From NCBI GenBank assembly GCA_048393055.1, contig DBFJJS010000008.1, positions 1 to 64,000 on the forward strand: a stretch of DNA of 64,000 nt, in the 5' to 3' direction. Position numbers and translations under genes: made by a program. The stretch's first letter is position 1. Every line of letters starts with the position of its first letter. Below the pieces are notes generated by a model. The model was not told the origin of the DNA and searched no databases. It saw nothing but the letters and a program-made list of their open reading frames with translations. Source of the DNA: Faeciplasma sp048393055. Lineage in GTDB: Bacteria; Bacillota; Clostridia; Oscillospirales; Ruminococcaceae. Of this stretch, positions 7,470 to 15,247 are shown in pieces.

Positions 7470-8738
7470 TCAATTACCGTTTCCCGTTGCGCCTGTCTTA
7501 ACTTCGGAAAGCCTTAAAGCCCTCGCGTGCTTAATAGGCTTCCATTCTACCCTTATAAATATCGCAGCAAATGATATCGGTATATATGTTGCCATGAAAA
7601 CTGGGAAAGTGAACAGATACGCTATTTTCTTCACAGCCGAACAGTGAATATGCCTCCACTCCGTTATGGTAGTAAATGCTCCAATTGCAAAAAACAGTGC
7701 GTATCCCTTTAAAAGCGTCTCAGCAATAGACGTTATAACATCTGCCGCGTCGACAAGATTTGGCAGACTGACTAAAAGCCCGGTAAAGTTAACCATAACT
7801 GAAATTACCGAAAGTATAAATGCGGGAGATATTGCCATCAGCATGTCGTAGCAGCAAAATCCCCTTCTGCCAAAAATCCCGCGCGAAAGCTTCGCGCCGT
7901 ACTTCCCCATGACCTGCAAATATCCCTTCGCCCACCTAAGCCGCTGCCTTACGGACTGCTTAAATCCGGTAGGCTGCTCGTCATAGAGCATGGCGTCCTC
8001 GCAGTAGCCTATTTTAACTCCGCCCACTATATTATACGCTGTAAATTCAGCGTCCTCCGTGAGCAAAAAGTGCTTCCATCCGCCGTTTTGCTTTAATATA
8101 TTATCGGAAAACAAAAATCCGGTACCGTTTACAAAACAGCTTGCGCCGAGAGTGTGTCTTGCCTTATTAAGACTTTGCGAATTCCTTATGAACCACAGGC
8201 TGTAGCCTGCGGATATCCAATTGTCTCCAAAGTTTTTTGAGTTGCGATAGCTTGTAACGATTTCGTAGCCCTGTGAAAACGTCTCGTTCATTCTTTCGAT
8301 AAAATCGTTTTCCAGGATGTTGTCCGCGTCGAACACAAAGTATCCGTCAAAAGCGCCCTCCGGATAGTCCCGCGCGATGCACTCAAGCAAAAAGTCAAGA
8401 GCATATCCCTTTCCGACCTTAACTGCGTTTTGCCTTTCATACACAACCGCTCCGGCCGCCGACGCAGCGCCGGCGGTATTATCGGTGCAGTTGTCCGCAA
8501 TCACAAATATCGTCACCTTATTGGAAGGATAGGTTTGAGCCTTGATGCTGTCAATGAGATTTACTATGACCTCCTCCTCGTTCCTGGCCGCTATCAGCAC
8601 CGCATAGCTGTGCATAACCGCGGCGGCGGGCCGCCTCCTCCTTGCAAACATGGCGACGATCATATAAATGAATTGATAGAAGTAGCAAATGAAAAACAGA
8701 ACCGTAATTATGTAATTTATTATCCTCACGGTAAGCAC
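7470..8738 (-). CDS. Processive-type family 2 glycosyltransferase, membrane protein
   Basis: 422 aa. One N-terminal membrane helix (residues about 5-30) precedes a GT-A catalytic domain with AVLIAARNEEEVI, the FDADN motif that binds metal and nucleotide sugar, TED (acceptor/base) and QRLRWAKG, the Q-x-x-RW signature of processive beta-glycosyltransferases such as hyaluronan and cellulose synthases. Three or four C-terminal membrane helices follow (about 300-400). It probably makes or transfers a beta-linked surface polysaccharide from a UDP-sugar, but the sugar cannot be read. GTG at 8738 has AGGGGA upstream. It is monocistronic, with its own promoter (8782-8810) and terminator. Confidence 0.88.
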   Translation of the reverse strand: MLTVRIINYIITVLFFICYFYQFIYMIVAMFARRRRPAAAVMHSYAVLIAARNEEEVIVNLIDSIKAQTYPSNKVTIFVIADNCTDNTAGAASAAGAVVYERQNAVKVGKGYALDFLLECIARDYPEGAFDGYFVFDADNILENDFIERMNETFSQGYEIVTSYRNSKNFGDNWISAGYSLWFIRNSQSLNKARHTLGASCFVNGTGFLFSDNILKQNGGWKHFLLTEDAEFTAYNIVGGVKIGYCEDAMLYDEQPTGFKQSVRQRLRWAKGYLQVMGKYGAKLSRGIFGRRGFCCYDMLMAISPAFILSVISVMVNFTGLLVSLPNLVDAADVITSIAETLLKGYALFFAIGAFTTITEWRHIHCSAVKKIAYLFTFPVFMATYIPISFAAIFIRVEWKPIKHARALRLSEVKTGATGNGN

Positions 8739-8781
8739 TGAGTATCCCCTCTCTTAATTATCCCGTACATTTGTTTTCTCT

Positions 8782-8810
8782 ATTATGCAGCATAAAAAAT
8801 TAACAGTCAA
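8782..8810 (-). promoter_or_regulatory. Sigma-A promoter of the glycosyltransferase
   Basis: TTGACT (-35) and CATAAT (-10) on the minus strand, spacer 17 bp. Confidence 0.7.
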
Positions 8811-8851
8811 TATAAAACAAATTAAGAAATGCTTAAATTATCTTTAAACGA

Positions 8852-8877
8852 CAAAAAACCGCCGGTAACCCGGCGGC
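8852..8877 (-). terminator. Terminator of the aminotransferase gene
   Basis: Stem CCGCCGG / CCGGCGG (8859-8876) with a TAAC loop, followed on the minus strand by TTTTTTG. Confidence 0.85.
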
Positions 8878-8894
8878 ATTTCCGTCTTATGTTT

Positions 8895-10178
8895 TTACCT
8901 GTTCAAAAGTACCTCGCACGCAGCTACCTTTGCAGCGGTGCAGAATATTTTCATCGCCTGCTCCAGCTCCCCGATCGACGGATAGGTCGGCGCGATTCTA
9001 ATATTTGAGTCGTCGGGGTCAACGCCGTATGGGAACGCCGCTCCCGCCTGAGTAAGGGTAACTCCCGCATCCTTACAGAGCGTTACTATCCTTTTTGCCG
9101 TTCCCTTAAGGCCGTTGTAGGATATGAAATAGCCACCCTTGGGTCTGCTCCAGCTTCCTATTTTAAGCGATTCGAGCTCGCCGTCAAGTATTGAAAGCAC
9201 AAGGTCAAACTTTGGCTTTATAATAGCGCGGTGCTTCTTCATGTGGGCGAGTATGCCGTCGAAGTCCTTGAAAAATTTCGCATGGCGAAGCTGGTTAAGC
9301 TTATCGTAGCCTATGGTCTGGAACGACATCTGCCGCTTCATAAACTCGATGTTTCCCTCGCTTGCACCTATTGCGGCGATTCCTCCGCCCGGGAAGGATA
9401 TTTTAGACGTCGAAGCGAATATCAGCGGCATATCCTCCTTGCCGGTCTTTTTGCACTCCTCGAGTATGTTGAGGATTTCAGCCCTCTCGTCGGTAAGGTC
9501 GTGAACGCAGTACGCGTCGTCCCAGAATATTCTGAAATCGGGGGCTTTCGGGGACAGGCTTGCAAATCTTCTGACAACCTTGTCCGAATATACCACTCCG
9601 GTGGGGTTTGCGTATCTCGGAACGCACCATATGCCCTTTATATCCTCATCCTCGCTTACAAGCCTCTCCACCATATCCATGTCGGGTCCGTCCTCAAGCA
9701 TGGGTACTGTTATCATCTCCATGCCAAACGCCTCGCATATGGCGAAGTGCCTGTCGTATCCGGGTGCGGGGCAGAGCCACTTTACCTTTTTGCGCCTGCA
9801 CCACGGCTCAGGGCTTCCCTTTACGCCGAGCAGCATAGCCCTTGCAAGCGTATCGTACATAAGCTGGAGGCTGGAGTTGCCGCCTATGATTATCTCGTAT
9901 CTTCCCACGCCTATCATTGGCATGATAAGCCGCTTAGCCTCATAAATACCGTCCAGAACGCCGTAGTTGCGGCAATCCACGCCGGTCTCGGAAATATGGT
10001 CGCCGTCCAGGCAATGGGTGAGCATTTCGTTTGAAAGGTCGAGCTGCTCAGGACCGGGCTTGCCCCTGGACATGTCGAGCTTTAAGCCCTTTTCCCTGTA
10101 CTGCGCGAGCTTTTCGGACTCAGCGGCAAGCAGGCTTTCAAGCTGCTCTTTAGAATATTCGTTGATAGTCACAGTCAT
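8895..10178 (-). CDS. PLP-dependent class I/II aminotransferase, aspartate-aminotransferase (Asp_aminotransf) type
   Basis: About 427 aa. The sequence follows the PF12897 group of aspartate aminotransferases: SRGKPGPEQLDLS near the N-terminus, GGNSSLQLM, PGYDRHFAICEAFG, the ANPTG loop, WDDAY with the Asp that binds the pyridine nitrogen, and STSKISFPGGG containing the Schiff-base Lys. It should catalyse transamination between aspartate (or a related amino acid) and 2-oxoglutarate. The start is uncertain: the ATG at 10178 lies only 3 nt after GGAGG, while a GTG two codons later is at a better distance. It is monocistronic, with a consensus-like promoter at 10210-10238 and a terminator at 8852-8877. 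Confidence 0.92.
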   Translation of the reverse strand: MTVTINEYSKEQLESLLAAESEKLAQYREKGLKLDMSRGKPGPEQLDLSNEMLTHCLDGDHISETGVDCRNYGVLDGIYEAKRLIMPMIGVGRYEIIIGGNSSLQLMYDTLARAMLLGVKGSPEPWCRRKKVKWLCPAPGYDRHFAICEAFGMEMITVPMLEDGPDMDMVERLVSEDEDIKGIWCVPRYANPTGVVYSDKVVRRFASLSPKAPDFRIFWDDAYCVHDLTDERAEILNILEECKKTGKEDMPLIFASTSKISFPGGGIAAIGASEGNIEFMKRQMSFQTIGYDKLNQLRHAKFFKDFDGILAHMKKHRAIIKPKFDLVLSILDGELESLKIGSWSRPKGGYFISYNGLKGTAKRIVTLCKDAGVTLTQAGAAFPYGVDPDDSNIRIAPTYPSIGELEQAMKIFCTAAKVAACEVLLNR

Positions 10179-10209
10179 CTGCCTCCGTAATTTAATCGTT
10201 TTCTGATAT

Positions 10210-10238
10210 ATTATATTACGCTCTTGCTGAAATTGCAA
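10210..10238 (-). promoter_or_regulatory. Sigma-A promoter of the aminotransferase
   Basis: TTGCAA (-35, 10233-10238) and TATAAT (-10, 10210-10215) on the minus strand, spacer 17 bp. The rest of the divergent intergenic region up to 10473 shows no other feature I can support. Confidence 0.75.
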
Positions 10239-10473
10239 GCTCTTTCGTTCAGTCCTGCAAAATAAACCTTTTTGCACGGCTGTCAAGGCAAAACGGCGGC
10301 AACACGCGCAGCTTTTCTCTGAAAAAATGCATATTTAGGGCATTCATGCCGTCATGCTGCCTGCTGCCGCGTTTTTCTATTTACTTTCGGCCCCGGATAT
10401 GCTAAATTAGTCTTAATGAGCGGATTTTTTCAGATTTATGTCGAACGCTTTAAGAGCAGACGGGAGGTAAAAT

Positions 10474-11565
10474 ATGGACAGCATTCAGCAGGACATCCTT
10501 ACAGAGAACACCCGGGAGATCGAAAAGGAGCTTACGGAAATTGCGGAGGTGTATAGAAGGACGGCGGAACAGCGCTCGTCCGAGCTTATAAAAAGCTACC
10601 GCTTAACCCTCAGGATCCTTCTGGCGGTCATAGCCGTGCTTGCTGCCGCGGTCATAGCCGTGGCGATAGGCTGGTATAACGAGCAGGGGACTATAATTCC
10701 GAGGGTGCAGACGGTGGACGTTATAAAAGAGGTGGAAGTGCCCAAATACACCGCCATAGACCCCGCAAACGAATACTCGCACGAGCTTTCGGACGACAGC
10801 TTCCTGCTGTCTGACTCAAACTACGGTCCGATATGGATGCCGGCTCTTGCGGACGTCCCGAAAAGCGAGTATCAAAGCGAGCTGTTCGTTAAAGACCCGG
10901 AAACCGGATACATAAGCTACACTGATCCCGAACAGCAAAGCTTCATGGGCATAGACGTTTCAAAATATCAGGGGGACATCGACTGGGAGGCTGTGAAGGA
11001 CGCGGGCGTAGATTTCGCCATAATCCGCTGCGGCTACCGCGGGTATGTCACCGGGATGATAAGCGAGGACGTCAACTTCCGCAGGAACGTCGAGGGAGCT
11101 TTGGACGCAGGAATAAAGGTGGGCGTGTACTTCTTCTCGCAGGCGCTGACGGTGGAGGAGGCGCTTGAGGAGGCTGAGTTCTGCATCGAGCTCATTGGGG
11201 ACTACGAGATCGACTATCCCGTCATATACGACTGGGAGGTCGTGATAGACGATGACGGCGACACCCCGAGAACCGCGCACATACAGCCCGACGCCCTTAC
11301 AAACAACGCGCTTGTTTTTGCCGAAAGAGTGAAAATCGCGGGATTTACGCCGGCTATATATGCAAACAAAAAGACTGCGATATGGAAATACGACCTTTCG
11401 CGGCTGGACGGCATAGACATTTGGATAGCGGAGTATTCTGACGCGCCGACGTATTTTTATGACTTTGCGATCTGGCAGTACTCCTCCGACGGACGAGTCC
11501 CCGGGATAGACGCGGACGTGGATCTTAACATTTCCTTTAAGGACTACTCCCGCGACGACAGATAA
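10474..11565 (+). CDS. Membrane-anchored GH25 lysozyme (N-acetylmuramidase)
   Basis: 363 aa. Residues 1-45 are a charged, probably coiled-coil cytoplasmic segment, residues about 46-68 one membrane helix, residues about 70-150 a linker, and residues about 155-360 a glycoside hydrolase family 25 domain. Family signatures are GIDVSKYQGDIDW with the first active-site Asp, YPVIYDWE with the catalytic Asp/Glu pair, WIAEYSDAP and the final DADVDLN. It should cleave the MurNAc-GlcNAc bond of peptidoglycan outside the membrane while held by a type II anchor, suggesting wall remodelling rather than secretion. The ATG has GGGAGG upstream. It shares a bidirectional terminator with the convergent M18 gene. 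Confidence 0.93.
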   Translation: MDSIQQDILTENTREIEKELTEIAEVYRRTAEQRSSELIKSYRLTLRILLAVIAVLAAAVIAVAIGWYNEQGTIIPRVQTVDVIKEVEVPKYTAIDPANEYSHELSDDSFLLSDSNYGPIWMPALADVPKSEYQSELFVKDPETGYISYTDPEQQSFMGIDVSKYQGDIDWEAVKDAGVDFAIIRCGYRGYVTGMISEDVNFRRNVEGALDAGIKVGVYFFSQALTVEEALEEAEFCIELIGDYEIDYPVIYDWEVVIDDDGDTPRTAHIQPDALTNNALVFAERVKIAGFTPAIYANKKTAIWKYDLSRLDGIDIWIAEYSDAPTYFYDFAIWQYSSDGRVPGIDADVDLNISFKDYSRDDR

Positions 11566-11566
11566 A

Positions 11567-11621
11567 AACAAAAAGCAGCTTTTAACGGGCATAACCCGCT
11601 ATAAGCTGCTTGGTTTTTTAA
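11567..11621. terminator. Bidirectional terminator between the GH25 and M18 genes
   Basis: Stem AAGCAGCTT / AAGCTGCTT (11573-11611) encloses a second small hairpin; TTTTTT follows on the plus strand and an A-rich stretch precedes it, so it can serve both convergent genes. Confidence 0.8.
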
Positions 11622-13189
11622 TATGAAAGCTCCAGCTCGCCGTCGGAAAGCCTTATTATCGCGGTGCGGTAAAACTCCGCAGCTGCCCGCTCAAGGTACA
11701 GCGTGTCCATAGCACCGGCGGTTTCATAGCTTGAGTGCATGGCAAGCTGCGCAAGACCGACGTCCACAGTGCTGACCGAAAGCTGAGAGGTGGAGATATT
11801 TCCAAGCGTAGAGCCTCCGGCTATGTCCGAGCGGTTGGCATAGGACTGCACCGGCACGTCTTGGGCGGCGCAGATTTTTCTGAACACGGCGGACGACACC
11901 GCGTCGGTGGCGTAACGCTGGTTGCCGTTAAACTTTATGACGACTCCGCCGTTCATATACGGGCAGTTGAGCTTGTCGGCATATTCGGGGTGGTTTGGGT
12001 GGACCGCATGGGCATTGTCCGCCGAAACCGCAAAGCTGGACGGCAAAAGCTCGCCCAGATCCCTGCCCAAAGCCGCCACTATCCTTCGCGCCGCGGACGC
12101 AAGAAAATCAGAATCCGCCCCCTGCCTGGTGCCGCTGCCTATTTCCTCGTTATCAAAGACGCATAGCATCGAAACGGTTTTGTCGTTCGAGCCGGTCAAA
12201 AAGCCCTGAAGCGTCGCGTAAACGCACTGAAGATCGTCGAGCCTCGGAGCGGAGACAAACTCGCCCTCGCTTCCCCAGGACACGCCTCCCATCCTGTTGT
12301 ACAGGTACAAATCGCTTGCGACAATCTCGCTTTCCTTTACCCCTGCGTACTGTGCGACAAGCCTTTTAAACATCCCCTTCGCGCTTTTGCTTCCGATAAA
12401 AGGGAGCATGTCTACCTGAGGGTTATAGCTCATGCCGTCGTTGGCGTTCCTTTGCATGTGTATGGCGACGTTAGGTATCATAAGAATGTCGGAATCTATG
12501 TTTACAAGCTGCGTCTTAAGCCTTCCCCCTTTTGACACCACTACCCTGCCGGCCGCGGAAAGAGGCCGATCCAGCCACGTGGAAAGGAGCATTCCGCCGT
12601 ATCTTTCGGTGTTGAGCTGGATATATCCCCCCGCAGCCTCAAGCTCCGCCTCCGGCTTTATCGCAAACGTCGGCGAGTCGCTGTGCGAGGACATGATATT
12701 GAAGCCGCTTATATCCCCCTGCCCGACCTTGAACGCTATCACGGAGGAAAGGTTTCTTGTCACATAATACCTTCCGCCCTTTTTTATATCCCAATGCCCG
12801 GACTCGTCGAGCCCTGTAAAGCCTTCGTTTCTAAGCCTTATGCAGACGTTCGATACCGCATGGAACTTTGACGGGCTGGAGTCGATAAAGCTTATAAGGC
12901 GCTTCGAGCTTGTTTTATAATCGGCCATACCTACCATGTTCTCGCTGTCGGAGGACTCGTCGCAGCTTCCCGTTGCGCTTCCCATGACGCCGGTAAGCCC
13001 GAGAATATACTCGCTCGAGACATTATAAAGCCTGCTCAACTTCTGAAGCGCGTCCGGGCCTGGCTTGGAAACGTCGTTTTCATATCTTGAAAGCGACTTG
13101 TCGCTTATTCCCGTCGCCCTGAAAACGTCCGCCTGCGACATGCCCCTTTTCTTTCTCGCCTTTTTCAGGCGCTCGCCCAATGTCGTCAA
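11618..13189 (-). CDS. XRE DNA-binding domain fused to M18 aspartyl aminopeptidase
   Basis: 523 aa, about 90 residues longer than ordinary M18 peptidases. Residues about 5-62 are a complete Cro/C1 HTH (LGERLKKARKKRGMSQ, then GISDKSLSRYENDVSKPGPD). After a Ser/Asp-rich linker comes the M18 peptidase (about 88-520), which removes N-terminal acidic residues. Its metal ligands are present: SSHSDSP (His), PRLDDLQ (bridging Asp), DNEEIGSG (base and ligand Glu), VSADNAH (Asp) and the late AMHSS (His). The two domains share one uninterrupted frame, and no good ribosome site lies before the inner Met codons. TTG at 13189 follows AAGGGGTGA at proper spacing; a GTG at 13198 overlaps that site. It begins 12 nt after the nucleosidase stop, so they are co-transcribed. 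A peptidase tied to DNA is unusual. Confidence 0.9.
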   Translation of the reverse strand: MTTLGERLKKARKKRGMSQADVFRATGISDKSLSRYENDVSKPGPDALQKLSRLYNVSSEYILGLTGVMGSATGSCDESSDSENMVGMADYKTSSKRLISFIDSSPSKFHAVSNVCIRLRNEGFTGLDESGHWDIKKGGRYYVTRNLSSVIAFKVGQGDISGFNIMSSHSDSPTFAIKPEAELEAAGGYIQLNTERYGGMLLSTWLDRPLSAAGRVVVSKGGRLKTQLVNIDSDILMIPNVAIHMQRNANDGMSYNPQVDMLPFIGSKSAKGMFKRLVAQYAGVKESEIVASDLYLYNRMGGVSWGSEGEFVSAPRLDDLQCVYATLQGFLTGSNDKTVSMLCVFDNEEIGSGTRQGADSDFLASAARRIVAALGRDLGELLPSSFAVSADNAHAVHPNHPEYADKLNCPYMNGGVVIKFNGNQRYATDAVSSAVFRKICAAQDVPVQSYANRSDIAGGSTLGNISTSQLSVSTVDVGLAQLAMHSSYETAGAMDTLYLERAAAEFYRTAIIRLSDGELELSY

Positions 13190-13201
13190 CGCTATCACCC
13201 C

Positions 13202-13894
13202 TTATTGGTTTTTTGTTATTTTTTCTATTGCGCCGAGCGCCGTCCTTATGCACAGGCCGGCAGCCTCGTAAGCCATTTTCTCGTACTCCTCGGCGCCGCC
13301 ATCCACGCTGTCAGACACCGCCTTTATCAGCAGCGCTGGCGTTTTGCTGCGGTTAGCTGTCAGAAGTATGCCCGCAGCCTCCATTTCGCATATATCCGCG
13401 CCATACTTAAGACTGAGCTCCTTCTTTTCCTCCGGGTCGGCTATGAATTTGTCGCCGGACGCGCATATTACCGGAGTCAGGCTTGGCTCTGACTTCAATG
13501 CAAGCGCTACAAGCCCTGCGTCGGCTGGAATATAGACGTCCGGATACTCCTCGTGCCTTCCCGCCTCCCAGCCGTCCACGGCGGAGGTGTCGAAATTATA
13601 ATGCACGACCTTTTCGACTACGCAGCAGCGGCAAAGAGACATCTTTTCGGTAAGCGCACCGCATATGCCGAAATTAACAATAATCTCGGCTTCGTACTTG
13701 GATATAAGGAGCTGCGTGGCGGCAGCGGCATACACCTGCCCCGCGCCGCTTCTTATTACATAAAGCTCATGGGGCTCGATGCTGTATTTTCTAAGCTCAT
13801 ATCCCGAATCTGCTATGCTCTGGGAAGGTTCCCCCATTTTATTGAGCATTGCGTCTATTTCTTCATCAACCGCAACAATCATTCCTATTATCAT
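13202..13894 (-). CDS. mtnN: 5'-methylthioadenosine / S-adenosylhomocysteine nucleosidase
   Basis: 230 aa, the usual family length. It hydrolyses MTA and SAH to adenine and the thioribose or ribosyl-homocysteine, relieving product inhibition of methyltransferases and feeding methionine salvage. Visible motifs are the N-terminal GMIVAVDEEIDAM with the catalytic Glu, NFGICGAL, ICEMEAAG (Met-Glu that holds the ribose) and KAVSDSVDGG with the catalytic Asp. The ATG at 13894 has only a weak ribosome site (AAAGATA); a second Met four residues on is possible. It sits between the GNAT gene (13 nt gap) and the XRE-M18 gene in one minus-strand operon. The annotation is safe at family level. Confidence 0.92.
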   Translation of the reverse strand: MIIGMIVAVDEEIDAMLNKMGEPSQSIADSGYELRKYSIEPHELYVIRSGAGQVYAAAATQLLISKYEAEIIVNFGICGALTEKMSLCRCCVVEKVVHYNFDTSAVDGWEAGRHEEYPDVYIPADAGLVALALKSEPSLTPVICASGDKFIADPEEKKELSLKYGADICEMEAAGILLTANRSKTPALLIKAVSDSVDGGAEEYEKMAYEAAGLCIRTALGAIEKITKNQ

Positions 13895-13907
13895 ATATCT
13901 TTATACC

Positions 13908-14384
13908 TCAATCCTTATTCAATACCGTCTCCATTACCGTCTTCTGGACAGTCATGCCCATAGCGTTGTAAAACGACCTTGCGCTGTCGTTTCCCTCCCA
14001 CACGCACAGGGTTATATTATAGCAGCCAATTTTCCCGGCATAGCTTTTGACATGCTCGAAAAGCGCCGTCCCGATATGCTCGCCGCGCTTTTTTTCATCG
14101 ACGCAGAGGTCGTCTATATAAAGCGACTTTATCGGCGCAAGCCCCTCTGAGCCGGAATAATCCCTGAGCTCACAGAACGCATAGCCGCAAACCGAACCGT
14201 CCTGTCCGATATAAACGAAAATCGGTGTTTTCTCATCCTGAATTATTTCGGCGAGCTCTTTTTCGCTGTACTTCTTTGAATTCGGCTTATACAGGTCGGG
14301 GCGCAGGTCGTAGTGTATTTTGAAAACCTGCTCCAAAAGCCTTACTATACCGTCGATGTCGCCGAGAACCGCACGTCTTATCAT
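13908..14384 (-). CDS. GNAT-family N-acetyltransferase
   Basis: 158 aa, one Gcn5-related acetyltransferase domain. Strand 4 and the acetyl-CoA loop read IDDLCVDEKKRGEHIGTALF, where R-G-E-H-I-G is the pyrophosphate-binding motif A; the C-terminal CVWEGNDSARSFYNAMGM is the usual motif B. The acceptor (a peptide, amine or antibiotic) cannot be told. The ATG has AAAGGAAAG upstream. It is the first gene of an operon with the MTA/SAH nucleosidase and the XRE-M18 peptidase, and its promoter is at 14426-14454, back to back with the two-component system. Confidence 0.88.
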   Translation of the reverse strand: MIRRAVLGDIDGIVRLLEQVFKIHYDLRPDLYKPNSKKYSEKELAEIIQDEKTPIFVYIGQDGSVCGYAFCELRDYSGSEGLAPIKSLYIDDLCVDEKKRGEHIGTALFEHVKSYAGKIGCYNITLCVWEGNDSARSFYNAMGMTVQKTVMETVLNKD

Positions 14385-14425
14385 TTAAAACCGCTTTCCT
14401 TTCACATAAATTTATCTTCAAGACG

Positions 14426-14454
14426 ATAATAGCACACCTTGGCACGGTTGACAA
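14426..14454 (-). promoter_or_regulatory. Sigma-A promoter of the GNAT / nucleosidase / M18 operon
   Basis: TTGTCA (-35, 14449-14454) and TATTAT (-10, 14426-14431) on the minus strand, spacer 17 bp. Confidence 0.65.
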
Positions 14455-14563
14455 GCAGACGAAAAAATATAATCATAAAATTACCCGCAGAATTTCATAT
14501 TTTAGACACAATCACCTATTATAATTATTATTGAGTTATTCTAATTATGAAAGGATGATGCAG

Positions 14564-15247
14564 GTGTCAAAAATATTAATAGTAGACGACGAAGAGAAGA
14601 TCAGAGAGGTCGTTAAAGAATATGCCCTGTTTGAAGGCTACGAGGTAGAGGAAGCTGCGGACGGTATGCAGGCGATAGAAAAGGTAAAGGAAGAAAAGAA
14701 CGGCTTTGACTGCATAATCATGGATATCATGATGCCCCGCCTTGACGGCTATTCCGCCTGCAAGGAGATAAAAAAGCTCTGCTCCACGCCTGTTATCATG
14801 CTTTCGGCAAGAGGAGAGGAATACGACAAGCTGTTCGGGTTCGAGGTCGGAATAGACGACTACGTTGTAAAGCCGTTTTCGCCAAAGGAACTAATGGCGA
14901 GGGTTAAGGTCGCTATAAAGAGGCATCAGCCCCCTCAAACAGAGGACGTGCTCCGCTACAAGGGGCTGGAGATAAACTTTGCCGCACGCGAGGTGCTTAT
15001 AGACGGCAAAAAGGTCCAGATGACCCCGAAGGAATACGATATACTCTTTTACCTTGCAAAGAACATGAATATAGCAATGTCCCGTGAAAAGCTGCTTGAG
15101 GAGGTCTGGGGCTTTGACTTCTACGGCGACGACAGAACAGTCGACACCCATATAAAAATGCTCAGGAACAGTCTGGGACCGTACCGTGACCTTATAGTCA
15201 CACTGAGAGGAATGGGATATAAGTTTGACAACATCAAAACATCATGA
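14564..15247 (+). CDS. OmpR/PhoB-family response regulator
   Basis: 227 aa. Residues 1-120 are a receiver domain with the acidic pair (VDDEEK), the phosphoacceptor Asp54 in MDIMMPRLDGY, the conserved Ser in MLSARGEE and the Lys in VVKPFSPKEL. Residues about 130-225 are a winged-helix DNA-binding domain (LTPKEYDILFYLA type, then VWGFDFYGDDRTVDTHIKML). The GTG at 14564 is preferred because AAAGGA lies 9 nt upstream; an ATG two codons earlier is an alternative. The histidine kinase gene starts inside the 3' end (23 nt overlap), so the two proteins form one cognate two-component pair. The signal is unknown. Confidence 0.93.
   Translation: MSKILIVDDEEKIREVVKEYALFEGYEVEEAADGMQAIEKVKEEKNGFDCIIMDIMMPRLDGYSACKEIKKLCSTPVIMLSARGEEYDKLFGFEVGIDDYVVKPFSPKELMARVKVAIKRHQPPQTEDVLRYKGLEINFAAREVLIDGKKVQMTPKEYDILFYLAKNMNIAMSREKLLEEVWGFDFYGDDRTVDTHIKMLRNSLGPYRDLIVTLRGMGYKFDNIKTS

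Noticed and set aside
9231..10034. Long antisense open frame (267 codons) within the aminotransferase gene
   Set aside because: It mirrors the codon pattern of the well-supported aminotransferase gene and has no ribosome site or family motif.
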